A DNA stretch of 64,000 nt from Gammaproteobacteria bacterium (GTDB taxonomy: Bacteria; Pseudomonadota; Gammaproteobacteria; Pseudomonadales; Pseudohongiellaceae), in NCBI GenBank assembly GCA_021773355.1, contig JAJFKE010000026.1:173951-237950 (forward strand). The letters are read 5' to 3'. Within the stretch, counting starts at the first letter, position 1, and each line of letters begins with the position of its first letter. The notes below the pieces were generated by a model. It had not been told where the DNA came from, ran no database searches, and was given only the letters and a program-made list of their open reading frames with translations. Positions 36,504-44,562 of the stretch are shown piece by piece. A program made the translations under genes and the position numbers.

Positions 36504-36559
36504 TGAGCGCTAAACCCTTAATCGCCAGCAGACTCTGCCAGCGGAATATCCGGGGTGAG

Positions 36560-36928
36560 CTAGGTCATGCAAAAGAAGTTTAGCTTGTTTCCATCCAGGT
36601 CACGAAAGTATCCAGCATAGAAATTATCACTGCGAGCGCCTGGTGCGCCTTCGTCAGTTCCGCCCAGCTCGATAGCCTTGGCGTATAAAGCGTCAACTTT
36701 ATCAGTGCTGTCAACCTTGAGTGCAATCATTACACCATTGCCAACAGAGGCTGGGTTGCCGTCGAATGGCTTGGTAATTGAAAAACCAGCGGCGGCTGGG
36801 TCGTTAGACCAGGCGATAAAAGTCTCCATTTCCATGAAGCGTTTTGCGCCGATGCCAGCGAGAAGCTCATCATAGAACTTTGCTGCTTTTTCCAAATCGT
36901 TGGTTCCAACTGTTACATATCCGATCAT
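36560..36928 (-). CDS. VOC family (glyoxalase/bleomycin-resistance-like) protein
   Basis: A 122-residue single VOC module pair: 'GYVTVGTNDLEKAAKFYDELL' at the start (shown in part) and 'NFYAGYFRDLDGNKLNFF' at the end, where the Asp-Gly-Asn turn and a C-terminal glutamate-equivalent position are typical of the fold. No enzymatic activity can be assigned. Single gene, divergently placed from nothing obvious; it is followed by the PspB-like hairpin. Confidence 0.85.
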   Translation of the reverse strand: MIGYVTVGTNDLEKAAKFYDELLAGIGAKRFMEMETFIAWSNDPAAAGFSITKPFDGNPASVGNGVMIALKVDSTDKVDALYAKAIELGGTDEGAPGARSDNFYAGYFRDLDGNKLNFFCMT

Positions 36929-37047
36929 TTTATTTCCTCTCTAGTTTTACCGTTTGGTTACTCGTTGTAATTTTAAATAAAAACCCTACTGTCATCTCTA
37001 ATCTAAATATTTTCTTCCAATGAAGGCATTTGGCGGGTGGTTCTGTC

Positions 37048-37614
37048 TTAGTTTTTCAATTCCTTATAGCGAAAACAATTACCTGTGTGGTCATTGATTA
37101 GGCCCGCCGCTTGCATAAAGGCATAGCAGATGGTACTGCCTATAAACTTGAATCCTCGCTTCTTGAGATCTTTTGACATGCAATCGCTAATGTCGGTGGT
37201 GGCAGGCACATTTTTCGCTGTTTTGCGCTTGCCGTCCAGTGCTTTGCCATTGGTAAATGACCATATGTAGCTATCGAAGCTGCCAAATTCATTTTGTACC
37301 TGCTTAAACGCCAGGGCATTGCTGCGAATCGAATAGAGTTTCAGTCGGTTACGGATAAGCCCGGTGTCTAATAGGTGTTTCTCTATGGTTTTGTCGGTCA
37401 TTCTGGCGACCTTATCTATTTCAAAATTTTTGAAACAGCGGCGGTAATGATCGCGCTTTTTTAACACGGTAATCCAGCTTAATCCTGCCTGTTGACCCTC
37501 AAGGCAAATAAACTCAAACAATAGCCTTTCATCATGCACGGGTACGCCCCACTCTTCATCATGATAGGCAATGTAGACAGGATCTTCGCCTGGCCACCAA
37601 CATCGATTACTCAT
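37048..37614 (-). CDS. tag: DNA-3-methyladenine glycosylase I
   Basis: A 188-residue Tag protein. The zinc snap residues are present: Cys5 in 'NRCWWPGEDPVYIAYHDEEWG' (opening), the following His18, and the C-terminal His and Cys in 'NDHTGNCFRY'. The active-site Glu is in 'LEGQQAGLSW' (about 39-48). It excises 3-methyladenine from alkylated DNA. No alkylation-response genes are adjacent. Confidence 0.95.
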   Translation of the reverse strand: MSNRCWWPGEDPVYIAYHDEEWGVPVHDERLLFEFICLEGQQAGLSWITVLKKRDHYRRCFKNFEIDKVARMTDKTIEKHLLDTGLIRNRLKLYSIRSNALAFKQVQNEFGSFDSYIWSFTNGKALDGKRKTAKNVPATTDISDCMSKDLKKRGFKFIGSTICYAFMQAAGLINDHTGNCFRYKELKN

Positions 37615-38207
37615 ATCTGGACCTCTGTTTCGAATTCAAAATACTGTATATAAATACAGTAGTCCATGCAAGTGCTTTTGGCTCTGGGAATGTAAAAAAT
37701 AACCCCGATCATCGCTGCGGTCGAGGTTATTTTTATAAAACTCCTAACAACTGGCATTAGAACAGGGCAGTGCCAGGACAAGTAGCTTAGCGAGGTCTTG
37801 AAACCCATTCCCGGTCGTTAATGTGATCAGCTTGCTTTCCTGCATGCAGATCATCCCCATGCCGGTCAGCTTAACCCGCTGCTCGAAGCAGCTTAATTGC
37901 TTGCCTTAGGGTAGCTGAGTGGGGACAGGTAGGAATATCTAAGTCTTTGTTATTGTGACGAAAAATTCTGTTTGGCTGATTATGTTATCAAAAAGTGCTG
38001 TTCCCGAAAAACCGCTCAGGGGCTGTTATTTGCTGCGTAGCTTCCGTTTGCCGGCGGCTGCCGGGTTTCTCTTTGGGGGTGAAGTGAGATTGAAGTGTAC
38101 TTTCTACAATTGCAGTGAAAGAGAAATGTACTTTCTTCGATCTTTACTAAAACACTGGATTGAACTGAAGCCTAAAAAATCATTAATAAAGCATCAAAGG
38201 AAGCCGC
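37615..38207. other. Intergenic region with a bidirectional terminator-like hairpin
   Basis: AAAAATAACC (37695-37704) and GGTTATTTTT (37725-37734) form a stem flanked by A- and T-runs on both strands, a good bidirectional terminator. The remaining 450 bases before the P460-like gene hold only unconvincing frames, including one overlapping the gene's own start. Confidence 0.55.
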
Positions 38208-38729
38208 ATGAAACTAAAATTACTTACCATTATTGGCCTACTGGGCATCTTGCCCGCCTGCATGTCGACTGCACCCCAATTGGGGCCCGATGCAAGTGCC
38301 TGGAGCAACTATCTGTCCTGGTACAAAGTTACACCAGAAGCGACTACGGGAGACCCAACAGGTTTTCTAGGTTCTGTGCACGACGGTATCAGAGCTTATC
38401 GACAGATCTACGTTAACACGGTGGGCGAGGCCGTGAACCGTGGCACTCAAGAAATGCCTTATCCTGCGGGAACGATATTGCTGAAAGAGAGCTTCAATAA
38501 TGCGGCAGCATTGGCTGAGCGACGTAACCCAGATCTAACCATCATGGTTAAGCTCGCTGCCGGTCAATCGCCCGCAACAGGTGACTGGGAATATGTGATG
38601 GGTGCAGACGGTGCTCGACGTGGCAGCGGTGATTCTGGCCTGGGTGCTTTTTGTAGAAACTGTCATTTATTTGCGGCGGCCACAGACTACAATTTTATAA
38701 ACTCAGCGTTCTACGAAAGAAATCGATAA
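38208..38729 (+). CDS. Cytochrome P460-like lipoprotein
   Basis: A 173-residue protein beginning with a lipobox (LPAC, Cys about 18). The C-terminal CxxCH heme-attachment motif is 'CRNCH' (about 155-159) and the domain opens with 'GTILLKESFNN', as in cytochrome P460 proteins that oxidise hydroxylamine or bind NO. The Lys that cross-links heme P460 cannot be confirmed by eye. An AAGGAAG ribosome site precedes the ATG. It is a single gene followed by a terminator. Confidence 0.8.
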   Translation: MKLKLLTIIGLLGILPACMSTAPQLGPDASAWSNYLSWYKVTPEATTGDPTGFLGSVHDGIRAYRQIYVNTVGEAVNRGTQEMPYPAGTILLKESFNNAAALAERRNPDLTIMVKLAAGQSPATGDWEYVMGADGARRGSGDSGLGAFCRNCHLFAAATDYNFINSAFYERNR

Positions 38730-38793
38730 GACCACGCCTATAAACGAATTAAGTGATCATCTAACCTGAGAAGTAAAAGGTCGAGAAACTGAA

Positions 38794-38824
38794 GTGTGGT
38801 TCCGCAAGGGGCTACACCTTTTTT
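38794..38824 (+). terminator. Rho-independent terminator after the P460-like gene
   Basis: Arms GTGTGGTTCC (38794-38803) and GGGGCTACAC (38808-38817) pair, using G-U pairs, across a GCAA tetraloop, followed by CTTTTTTG. It sits 64 bp past the stop. Confidence 0.75.
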
Positions 38825-38851
38825 GCTTCGATTTTAAGCCAAGCCTTTTGT

Positions 38852-40201
38852 TTGCACATCGCAGCACCTATACTTCGCGCTCACTTTAGGAGCGCCAGCA
38901 TTATTTCACCCTCTTCAGATTCCAGTAGCAAAAAATCCAGCGCATTTGCCGTTTTCTCAATAGTTCAATTTCGGTGGTTGTTCCTGGGTAATGCTGCTTT
39001 CTTTTTTGCTATGCAAGGGCAGATGCTAACCCGTACCATTCTCGCCTGGGATCTGACCGGTGAAGCTACCTCGCTAGCCTATATCAACTTGGTGGTTGCC
39101 GTTCCCATGATCTTTGCCTCCCTATTGGGGGGCGCAATCACCGATAGAGTAGAGCGACGACAGTTAGTCATCGTTGGGCAATGCCTAATCATGGCCAATG
39201 AAATATTTATTCTGGCGATGCTGTTGACCAATCAATTGGAATTTTGGCATATGTTGTGCACCGCCTTCGTGGCCGGCTGTGCCTTTCCTTTTATCATGCC
39301 GGCGCGAATGGCTATTACCGCAACCGTGGTTGGGCCCGAGAAGTTACAGAGCGGCATGGCGTTTTCCAGCGGAGTGATGAATCTGAGCCGTGTGGTCGGG
39401 CCGGCAATCATGGGCGTTATCGTCGCCCAATTTACTGCAACCGGGGCCTATGTACTTTCTGTGTTGTTGTATGCCACAGCTATACTCTGCATGTTAGGCG
39501 TGCAACGCAGCCGTTCAGCTCCAAGCGGTGAGCCGAAGAAAAAACTACTGGCCGACATAGCCCAGGGATTCAGTTATGTGCGCAATAACAGACCGATTCT
39601 AATGTGTCTGTTATTTGGGCTTGTGCCCATGTTTCTGGCGATGCCCTTTCAAAGCATTCTTGTTGTACTAGCCGAGCAACAGTGGGGAGCCGGTGAAAGT
39701 GGGGTTGGCACATTGATGGCAGTGGGTGGAGTAGGCGGTGTACTGGGATCTATCTGGATACTACGTCGCGGCGACAAGTCACAGCGATTGACCTTGATGC
39801 TAGGCAGTACCGCAGCTTTTGGTGTTTTGCTCGCGATATTTGTGCGCATCGACAATTTCTATTTAGCGCTGCTACCGCTATTACTGGCCAATATGTGCGC
39901 CAGCGCCAGTCAGACAGTGAATAACGCCTCGGTGCAGCTGTTGGTGGATGACAGTGTAAGGGGGCGGATGAGCAGTTTTATGCTGCTATCGTTTGCGCTG
40001 ACTCCTATAGGAGTTTTTCCCTTAGCCATGGCCACGGATAGAATCGGTGCCGCCAATTCTATTTTCGGCGCCAGCATAATTCTTATTGTGGTAGTGCTGG
40101 CGTTTTATCTCCTGAGCTCTACGCTTCGCAATATTGATGCCAATATAAAGAAGGCTATGACAGCTACAGTTACCGAAAAATCAAATTCTGCTGCCGTATA
40201 G
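38852..40201 (+). CDS. MFS transporter (EntS/MFS_3-like exporter)
   Basis: Up to 449 residues with twelve membrane helices. The loop 2-3 motif is 'GGAITDRVERRQLVIVGQ' (about 90-108), the MFS signature, and 'GVMNLSRVVGPAIMGVIV' near 170 matches the MFS_3 exporter group. The annotated start is TTG at 38852; no ATG lies near, and the first 30 residues are Ser-rich, so the true start is uncertain. Substrate unknown. Confidence 0.85.
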   Translation: MHIAAPILRAHFRSASIISPSSDSSSKKSSAFAVFSIVQFRWLFLGNAAFFFAMQGQMLTRTILAWDLTGEATSLAYINLVVAVPMIFASLLGGAITDRVERRQLVIVGQCLIMANEIFILAMLLTNQLEFWHMLCTAFVAGCAFPFIMPARMAITATVVGPEKLQSGMAFSSGVMNLSRVVGPAIMGVIVAQFTATGAYVLSVLLYATAILCMLGVQRSRSAPSGEPKKKLLADIAQGFSYVRNNRPILMCLLFGLVPMFLAMPFQSILVVLAEQQWGAGESGVGTLMAVGGVGGVLGSIWILRRGDKSQRLTLMLGSTAAFGVLLAIFVRIDNFYLALLPLLLANMCASASQTVNNASVQLLVDDSVRGRMSSFMLLSFALTPIGVFPLAMATDRIGAANSIFGASIILIVVVLAFYLLSSTLRNIDANIKKAMTATVTEKSNSAAV

Positions 40202-40204
40202 AAA

Positions 40205-40681
40205 TCAGGGTTCGACTATTTTCTCTTCATCTAGTATTTCGCTAATCCCCGTGCCGATGCTTCGAGTAGAAATACTCACCTCAATCAGAAACAAGATTAG
40301 GCCCATGATTAAAAGAAACATGGCGCCAAGAAAAAATACCACAATCGCTGCTGATATATTAATAACAGCGAGTTCGCTAAAAAATAATGAAACGATAACC
40401 AGACAGATAACCAATGCGCCAGCTACAAACATGCGAATTGACCAGTTGGCTAAACGTATACGACTCCACAGTGCGGATATTTCAGTTTGTAGAATCGAGC
40501 AATGCTCGGAATGCGGCTCCTTGTTAATTCTGGCTTCCACTACTCGTACTCTGTCCACCGCGCGTCCAAGACGAACCGTAAGCACGTTGAGCAGACCAGC
40601 GATGCCAGCCAGCAGGAACACAGGTGCCACCGCCAATTGAATAACACTGGCAATGGTTTCTATTTCAGTTAGTTCTTCCAT
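40205..40681 (-). CDS. DUF2721 membrane protein
   Basis: A 158-residue protein with about three helices. The opening 'ASVIQLAVAPVFLLAGIAGLLNV' (in part) followed by 'RLGRAVDRVRVVE' is the DUF2721 signature, and 'LQTEISALWSRIRLANWSI' links to a second helix. No function is established. It is separated by 36 bp from the DUF2306 gene and likely shares its transcript. Confidence 0.85.
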   Translation of the reverse strand: MEELTEIETIASVIQLAVAPVFLLAGIAGLLNVLTVRLGRAVDRVRVVEARINKEPHSEHCSILQTEISALWSRIRLANWSIRMFVAGALVICLVIVSLFFSELAVINISAAIVVFFLGAMFLLIMGLILFLIEVSISTRSIGTGISEILDEEKIVEP

Positions 40682-40717
40682 AGGTCAGCTGTGCAGTTTT
40701 CCGAGTAGTAGGCCAGG

Positions 40718-41503
40718 CTAGGCTGTCGCTGCCTTCGCATCCATGTCTTTCCAGTGTCTGGCACCATTGCCGGGCGTGCGGCTAAGACTAATCCAAAACT
40801 CCGCTGCAGCCATATTAAGCACCGCTGCCATCCAGAAGGTAGTGCCGAAGAGTACCGCAATATCAATTCCGGTGGTGGCCATGAGTACAGTCAACATCAA
40901 GCGTTCGGTGGCAATCGCCAGCATCAACGCAAAGGCGCGGATCATCCACTCCCTGTGCTGACCAAAATTTCGTTGTTTGATGCGAAGTACAGCCATCACT
41001 AACGAGAACAGAATATAGAGAGAGAAGAAGGCAGTGGCCATGGATTCATTAAACCCTTGCCCACCTATGCCCATGAAGGGATTGAAAACACCGATGGCGA
41101 TGCCAGAAAAGGCACCTACAGTGCCGCACAATATAAAAACACGTCCGCTGATGCGGTGAATCTTGATGTAATTCTTGCGCAGACCGCGCATAAACTGCAG
41201 TGGCCCCAAGACCATGACAAAGAAACCGGGACCCAGGTGAAGTACTGTGGCCATGGCATTAGTGTAGTACCTGACATCGAAGGCATTGAACACTTCTTCA
41301 GGATTAGGAATGGGTTGAGAGAAAGCAGCAATCATGAAATTTGCTCTGCCGAAGATGGCGCTAAGGCCGGTTCCCACTAAAAGCAGTACTAAAATCCAGC
41401 CAACTACTTCCAGCATCTTGCGTATAGCCGGCATTGGTGCTGCTGAGAAATCTGATCCTGGCCGTGCTGCGGTGCTCGCTTCAGCTGCGGTTAAATCTGA
41501 CAT
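40718..41503 (-). CDS. DUF2306 membrane protein
   Basis: A 261-residue protein with about six helices. The 'HLGPGFFVMVLGPLQFMRGL' and 'KIHRISGRVFILCG' motifs with conserved His residues are those of DUF2306 proteins, whose role is unknown and whose histidines suggest metal or heme binding. It begins a two-gene unit with the DUF2721 gene. Confidence 0.85.
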   Translation of the reverse strand: MSDLTAAEASTAARPGSDFSAAPMPAIRKMLEVVGWILVLLLVGTGLSAIFGRANFMIAAFSQPIPNPEEVFNAFDVRYYTNAMATVLHLGPGFFVMVLGPLQFMRGLRKNYIKIHRISGRVFILCGTVGAFSGIAIGVFNPFMGIGGQGFNESMATAFFSLYILFSLVMAVLRIKQRNFGQHREWMIRAFALMLAIATERLMLTVLMATTGIDIAVLFGTTFWMAAVLNMAAAEFWISLSRTPGNGARHWKDMDAKAATA

Positions 41504-41800
41504 GTAATCCCCCTTACAGTCTGTCTAGCGAACTAGAGGGGGAAAGCATATAGGGGGCGTGAGGCAAAAGCCAGCTATGAGAATTTCATGGCGTGTAGTG
41601 ACCGGTTGCCCCAAGGAGGTGTGTATTAGCGCCATACCACGCGCCATAGCTCAGTTGGATAGAGTAACTGACCTCGAGCTACGGAGTCGCATACGTGAGT
41701 GAATCTGCGTGATACTAGCTTCATTTACAAATCTGTAACAAAATGGCGGCTTGTTCAGTCTTTAGACTGAATATGTCTGGTTAATTACAGAGGAAGTGCT
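41504..41800. other. Intergenic region with a decayed tRNA start
   Basis: This is the left border of the accessory region. It holds the tRNA remnant at 41641; otherwise no promoter or gene is evident. Confidence 0.4.
41641..41680 (+). pseudogene. Decayed 5' half of tRNA-Arg
   Basis: GCGCCATAGCTCAGTTGGAT and the following AGAGTAACTGACCTCGAG match the acceptor, D-arm and start of the anticodon arm of the intact tRNA at 44226, with one deleted C and a few substitutions, then diverge. It is an old tRNA copy left by integration or duplication. Confidence 0.75.
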
Positions 41801-42088
41801 ATGAAATTGATGTTTATGACTTTGGCCGTTCTTACACTCGCATCATGCGTGACTAACATTGACTCTTCCAAATTGGTCCTTCGTGAACCCAATGATTCTG
41901 CAGTTATCAAAACACTCACTCAGCGTCATGAGTTGAGAATTGATGCAGACCGAATGCTTATCTATAACAACGAAGAGAAATTCAGAGTTCCAACAGATCA
42001 ATTGGTGGTATTTGAATCGAATGGTAGCGAAGAGCCAACTTTTACTCTTCTAGAAAAAGGCGGGCGACATTTCAATTTGGAGTTCTAA
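41801..42088 (+). CDS. Small lipoprotein, function unknown
   Basis: A 95-residue protein with a signal and lipobox (LASC, Cys about 16). The rest is a short beta-rich domain ('LRIDADRMLIYNNEEKFRVP', 'DQLVVFESNGSEEPTFTLLE'). AGAGGAAG precedes the ATG. It lies between decayed tRNA pieces, so it is probably accessory cargo. No family recognised. Confidence 0.65.
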   Translation: MKLMFMTLAVLTLASCVTNIDSSKLVLREPNDSAVIKTLTQRHELRIDADRMLIYNNEEKFRVPTDQLVVFESNGSEEPTFTLLEKGGRHFNLEF

Positions 42089-42222
42089 ATCAACGAACAA
42101 TTCAGGGTGTAATAAGCAATATACTCACCGACGCTGAAATAAACTCATTCAGATTATGAATTGAAGCTGTCCAAGACTGTAAGTTATTGATTAATACGAC
42201 TCCTATTTAGAAAGTTAGATAT

Positions 42223-42249
42223 TCGAATCAGTTGGTCGGGAGTTCGAAA
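42223..42249 (+). pseudogene. Decayed anticodon/T-arm of tRNA-Arg
   Basis: TTCGAATCAGTTGGTCGGGA and the next GTTCGAA match the intact tRNA from the anticodon loop to the T-loop with one change, and then the sequence breaks into a hairpin-rich segment (42250-42295) before 'AATCTCTCT' resumes. See the hairpin repeats at 44091 and 46566. Confidence 0.7.
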
Positions 42250-42297
42250 GCTACGTAGCAGCACGTACGACCACAGGCTGTTGCAACAGGGTGAGCA
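42250..42297 (+). repeat. Degenerate copy of a hairpin repeat inserted in a tRNA T-loop
   Basis: It begins right after GTTCGAA and contains the perfect stem GCTACGTAGC (42251-42260) and a weak second stem around ACAGGCTGT. The third hairpin of the other copies is missing. Position and opening match those of the copies at 44091 and 46566. Confidence 0.5.
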
Positions 42298-42396
42298 ATC
42301 TCTCTATAACGATCAAAGTACGCGTACACTTTTGATACTGCGTATGGGGTATTCGTTAAGTTGTTAAGTTATAAATGTCTCCAAGAAGCATTCGAT

Positions 42397-42440
42397 GCGC
42401 CCATAGTTCAACTGGTCAGAGCCACTGGTTTCGAACAAGG
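42397..42440 (+). pseudogene. Decayed 5' half of a second tRNA-Arg copy
   Basis: GCGCCCATAGTTCAACTGGT then CAGAGCCACTGGTTTCGAA follows the intact tRNA through the anticodon with several substitutions and then ends. It marks the left flank of the CPBP/TetR module. Confidence 0.7.
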
Positions 42441-42506
42441 CTCTCATCAGTAAGGACGCAGTATTTCACGCAAGTTAAGTTTTTAACTTGTGAGTGCCCC
42501 AAGTTT

Positions 42507-43241
42507 CTAGATGATAATGGTCGTCGCCAGATACAGCTGAATGACAAACAGGATGTGTCCTGCCGAGTGTGCAAGGATGACAATCCACAGGTTTCGGCCA
42601 CATAGCAGATAGGCGCTGCCCCAGACGATTCCCATAACGAATGTCATGATCATGCCGCCGATACCCCACTGAAAATGGATCGAGCCGAAGACGATCGCTT
42701 GAACGAAGACGGTCGCGGCTGCACCGCCTTTGCCTCGTCCAAAAACCTCTGAAAGCCGCCCCATAAGAAATCCCCGGTAAATAACCTCTTCAGGGATGGA
42801 TGCGGTCAGTGGCAAGATCATGGCCATGGCGATGGCAGCGGTCAGGTTGCCGGAAATCGAATCGTATCGAGACAAGTCCGGTGCCGGCACTGAGATCAAA
42901 GCTGATGCAAGTAGCGGCACCAAGGTCTGCGCGACAATGAAGGCAAGCAGGGTGCCGACGACTTGGAGGGGAACACTTGCCCAGCGCTGTGGGCGCCTGA
43001 ACCCGAGATCTGCAAGGGTGCCGCCGCGGGCAAGAACAATGCTAACCGCAGCCGTAGCACTGGCGAGGACGGCAAACACGCCTCGTATTTCGGTGCCGAA
43101 AGGCACCCATCCCTGGGTAATGGCAAAGTCTTCTAGAAAGAAGGCGAGGCCTGACACCGCAATGACGATCATGATATCGACAATGACAGCGGTTGGTTTC
43201 GTAATGTTCGACACATTGGGCATATAGGATGTAGTAGACAT
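42507..43241 (-). CDS. CPBP family intramembrane metalloprotease
   Basis: The second of two nearby ATGs (43241) is preferred because an AGGAG lies 9 bp upstream of it, whereas the first ATG directly abuts AGGAG. The 244-residue product has about seven helices and the CPBP motifs: EExxxR in 'SIPEEVIYRGFLMGRL' (about 160), and His in 'FGSIHFQWG' (about 195). CPBP proteins process prenylated or bacteriocin-type peptides. It is divergent from a TetR regulator. The base composition of the pair is more GC-rich than its neighbours, suggesting transfer. Confidence 0.88.
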   Translation of the reverse strand: MSTTSYMPNVSNITKPTAVIVDIMIVIAVSGLAFFLEDFAITQGWVPFGTEIRGVFAVLASATAAVSIVLARGGTLADLGFRRPQRWASVPLQVVGTLLAFIVAQTLVPLLASALISVPAPDLSRYDSISGNLTAAIAMAMILPLTASIPEEVIYRGFLMGRLSEVFGRGKGGAAATVFVQAIVFGSIHFQWGIGGMIMTFVMGIVWGSAYLLCGRNLWIVILAHSAGHILFVIQLYLATTIII

Positions 43242-43282
43242 AATGGACATCTCCTGTCGGTTGATGTAATTTCTACGTTAAA

Positions 43283-43337
43283 ATAACATCGATATACTAA
43301 ACAATAACAACGTTATCTATATAAATAACATCGTTAT
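43283..43337. promoter_or_regulatory. Three 13-bp operator sites spaced by 21 bp
   Basis: ATAACATCGATAT (43283), ATAACAACGTTAT (43304) and ATAACATCGTTAT (43325) start exactly 21 bp apart, two helical turns, between the divergent CPBP and TetR starts. The last two are perfect ATAAC/GTTAT dyads and the third abuts the TetR ATG. They are most likely TetR binding sites that repress both genes. Confidence 0.75.
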
Positions 43338-43928
43338 ATGACACAAGTCAATACAAAAGATCGGATAATGCAGGCGGCTCTCAAGTTGTTCCTTGAGCAG
43401 GGCTATCAGAAGACGTCAATTGCAGGTATCGAAACCGAAGCAGGGCTGGCGCCGCGAGCTGGGGCCTTCTACCGCCATTTCGACGGCAAACAGGCGCTCC
43501 TTATGGAGATCGCCAAAGCATACGTCTCGGAGACGCCGGAGGATTTTGGTCTCGACAGACTGGCAGATTTTGGAGACACAAGGTCTGAGCTGATCGCGAT
43601 CGCCCTGAAATATGAAGAGGCAATGACCCGGCAAAAACCATTTTTGCGGCTTATCGAGGAAATTCGTTTGCTCGATTTCGGTACAGACCTTCAGGACGAA
43701 CTCGATGCCGCCATGATGATTGGGCTTGCGTCATGGATAAGCGAGAAGCCGGCAGCGAAGGGTTTGTCAGAGAAGCAATTAGCAGCCCTGCTTATCAATG
43801 TGTTTGGTGGCTGGCTGTTTTATATTTACAAGGTTCAGCAGAATGTGACAACGGACGTGCTGGATCGCGACACCATGCTAGACGAATGGGCAACTGGCTG
43901 GGCGACCATGCTCGACACAGCCCGGTGA
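43338..43928 (+). CDS. TetR family transcriptional regulator
   Basis: A 196-residue regulator. The N-terminal helix-turn-helix is 'KLFLEQGYQKTSIAGIETEA' and 'GAFYRHFDGKQALLMEI' (about residues 12-52). The ligand-binding C-terminal half is poorly conserved. The start codon follows directly after the third operator dyad, so binding there would also block the ribosome site. It probably controls the divergent CPBP gene. Confidence 0.92.
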   Translation: MTQVNTKDRIMQAALKLFLEQGYQKTSIAGIETEAGLAPRAGAFYRHFDGKQALLMEIAKAYVSETPEDFGLDRLADFGDTRSELIAIALKYEEAMTRQKPFLRLIEEIRLLDFGTDLQDELDAAMMIGLASWISEKPAAKGLSEKQLAALLINVFGGWLFYIYKVQQNVTTDVLDRDTMLDEWATGWATMLDTAR

Positions 43929-44090
43929 CAGAGGCATCTCAATCCACAATGCCATAGCCAACTAAATCATAGTGTTACAAATCTGGAGGGCTTGCTTCAA
44001 TGGGACAGTCGCTGTGCACAAGTTAGTGAAATAGAAGGGTGGGCAGAAATTAGACTAACGTAGTTCGAGCCGGTTTCTGAAGAATTCGAA

Positions 44091-44163
44091 AGCCGCGCAG
44101 CAGCGCACACAGCCGCAGGCTGCTCCAACCGAGCGAGGAATTTGGATTAGTCAAATTACGAAT
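44091..44163 (+). repeat. Three-hairpin repeat, copy A
   Basis: Following ATTCGAA, three stems occur in order: GCGC-AGCA-GCGC (44095-44106), CAGCC-GCA-GGCTG (44110-44122) and AATTTG-7-CAAATT (44139-44157), ending in 'ACGAAT'. The copy at 46566 has the same order with different stem bases, so pairing is kept while sequence is not. It sits 60 bp upstream of the intact tRNA. Confidence 0.65.
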
Positions 44164-44208
44164 GAACCTCTTTGGAAACCTTGCAGTGACCCATCTGACT
44201 TAACTGTA

Positions 44209-44214
44209 TATAAT
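44209..44214 (+). promoter_or_regulatory. -10 element of the tRNA-Arg promoter
   Basis: A consensus TATAAT lies 12 bp before the tRNA, followed by a GC-rich discriminator (CGGCTCC), as expected for a stable-RNA promoter. No well-spaced -35 is clear. Confidence 0.5.
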
Positions 44215-44225
44215 CGGCTCTCCAC

Positions 44226-44302
44226 GCGCCCATAGCTCAGCTGGATAGAGTAACTGGCTTCGAACCAGTTGGTCGGGAGTTCGAATCTCTCTGGGCGTGC
44301 CA
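44226..44302 (+). tRNA. tRNA-Arg (anticodon UCG)
   Basis: A complete 77-nt cloverleaf with encoded CCA: acceptor GCGCCCA/TGGGCGT (first pair G-U), D-arm 'AGCTCAGCTGGATAGAGT', anticodon stem ACTGG/CCAGT with loop CTTCGAA (anticodon TCG), variable loop, and T-arm with GTTCGAATC. It reads CGA codons. Its 3' end is repeated at 46509, 54872 and 63673, so this gene is the attachment site for the integrated elements to the right. Confidence 0.95.
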
Positions 44303-44361
44303 ATTATTCCTTATAAAAACAATGAGTTGCCTGATATAATAGAATGAAAGGTCATATATAA

Positions 44362-44411
44362 CTCCCCCACAAATTCTGTTTTTTGGAAGTGATACGCATT
44401 CTGTGGGGGAG
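44362..44411. repeat. Inverted repeat with CTCCCCCACA arms
   Basis: CTCCCCCACA (44362-44371) and TGTGGGGGAG (44402-44411) are perfect 10-bp inverted repeats. Related sequences lie at 44501 (TATGGGGGAG), 46379 (CTCCCCCATA) and 46444 (TGTGGGGGAG), so five copies flank the unit's genes. Confidence 0.65.
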
Positions 44412-44451
44412 GCGGCTCTCGTAACCTCCTGAATTCACGCTGATATTCTTG

Positions 44452-44486
44452 ATAGAGTAACTGGGTTCAACCCAATTATTCCTCTA
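44452..44486 (+). pseudogene. Decayed internal tRNA-Arg fragment
   Basis: GATAGAGTAACTGGGTTCAA then CCCAATT follows the D-arm and anticodon arm of the tRNA with changes. A shorter trace (AGAGTAACTGG) recurs near 45185. Confidence 0.55.
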
Positions 44487-44494
44487 TCTATTCT

Positions 44495-44510
44495 AAATTC
44501 TATGGGGGAG
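44495..44510. repeat. Left inverted repeat around the HEPN genes
   Basis: AAATTCTATGGGGGAG matches the reverse complement of 46379-46394 at 15 of 16 positions. Together they enclose a 1.87-kb segment with all three genes of this unit. Confidence 0.6.
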
Positions 44511-44562
44511 TAGATTAGTCAGTAGCGCAGCTGATCTAGTTGAACTAAACGAGGATAAAATC

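Noticed and set aside
37955..38416. 153-residue plus-strand frame
   Set aside because: It overlaps the P460-like gene in another frame, lacks a ribosome site and has no protein-like pattern.
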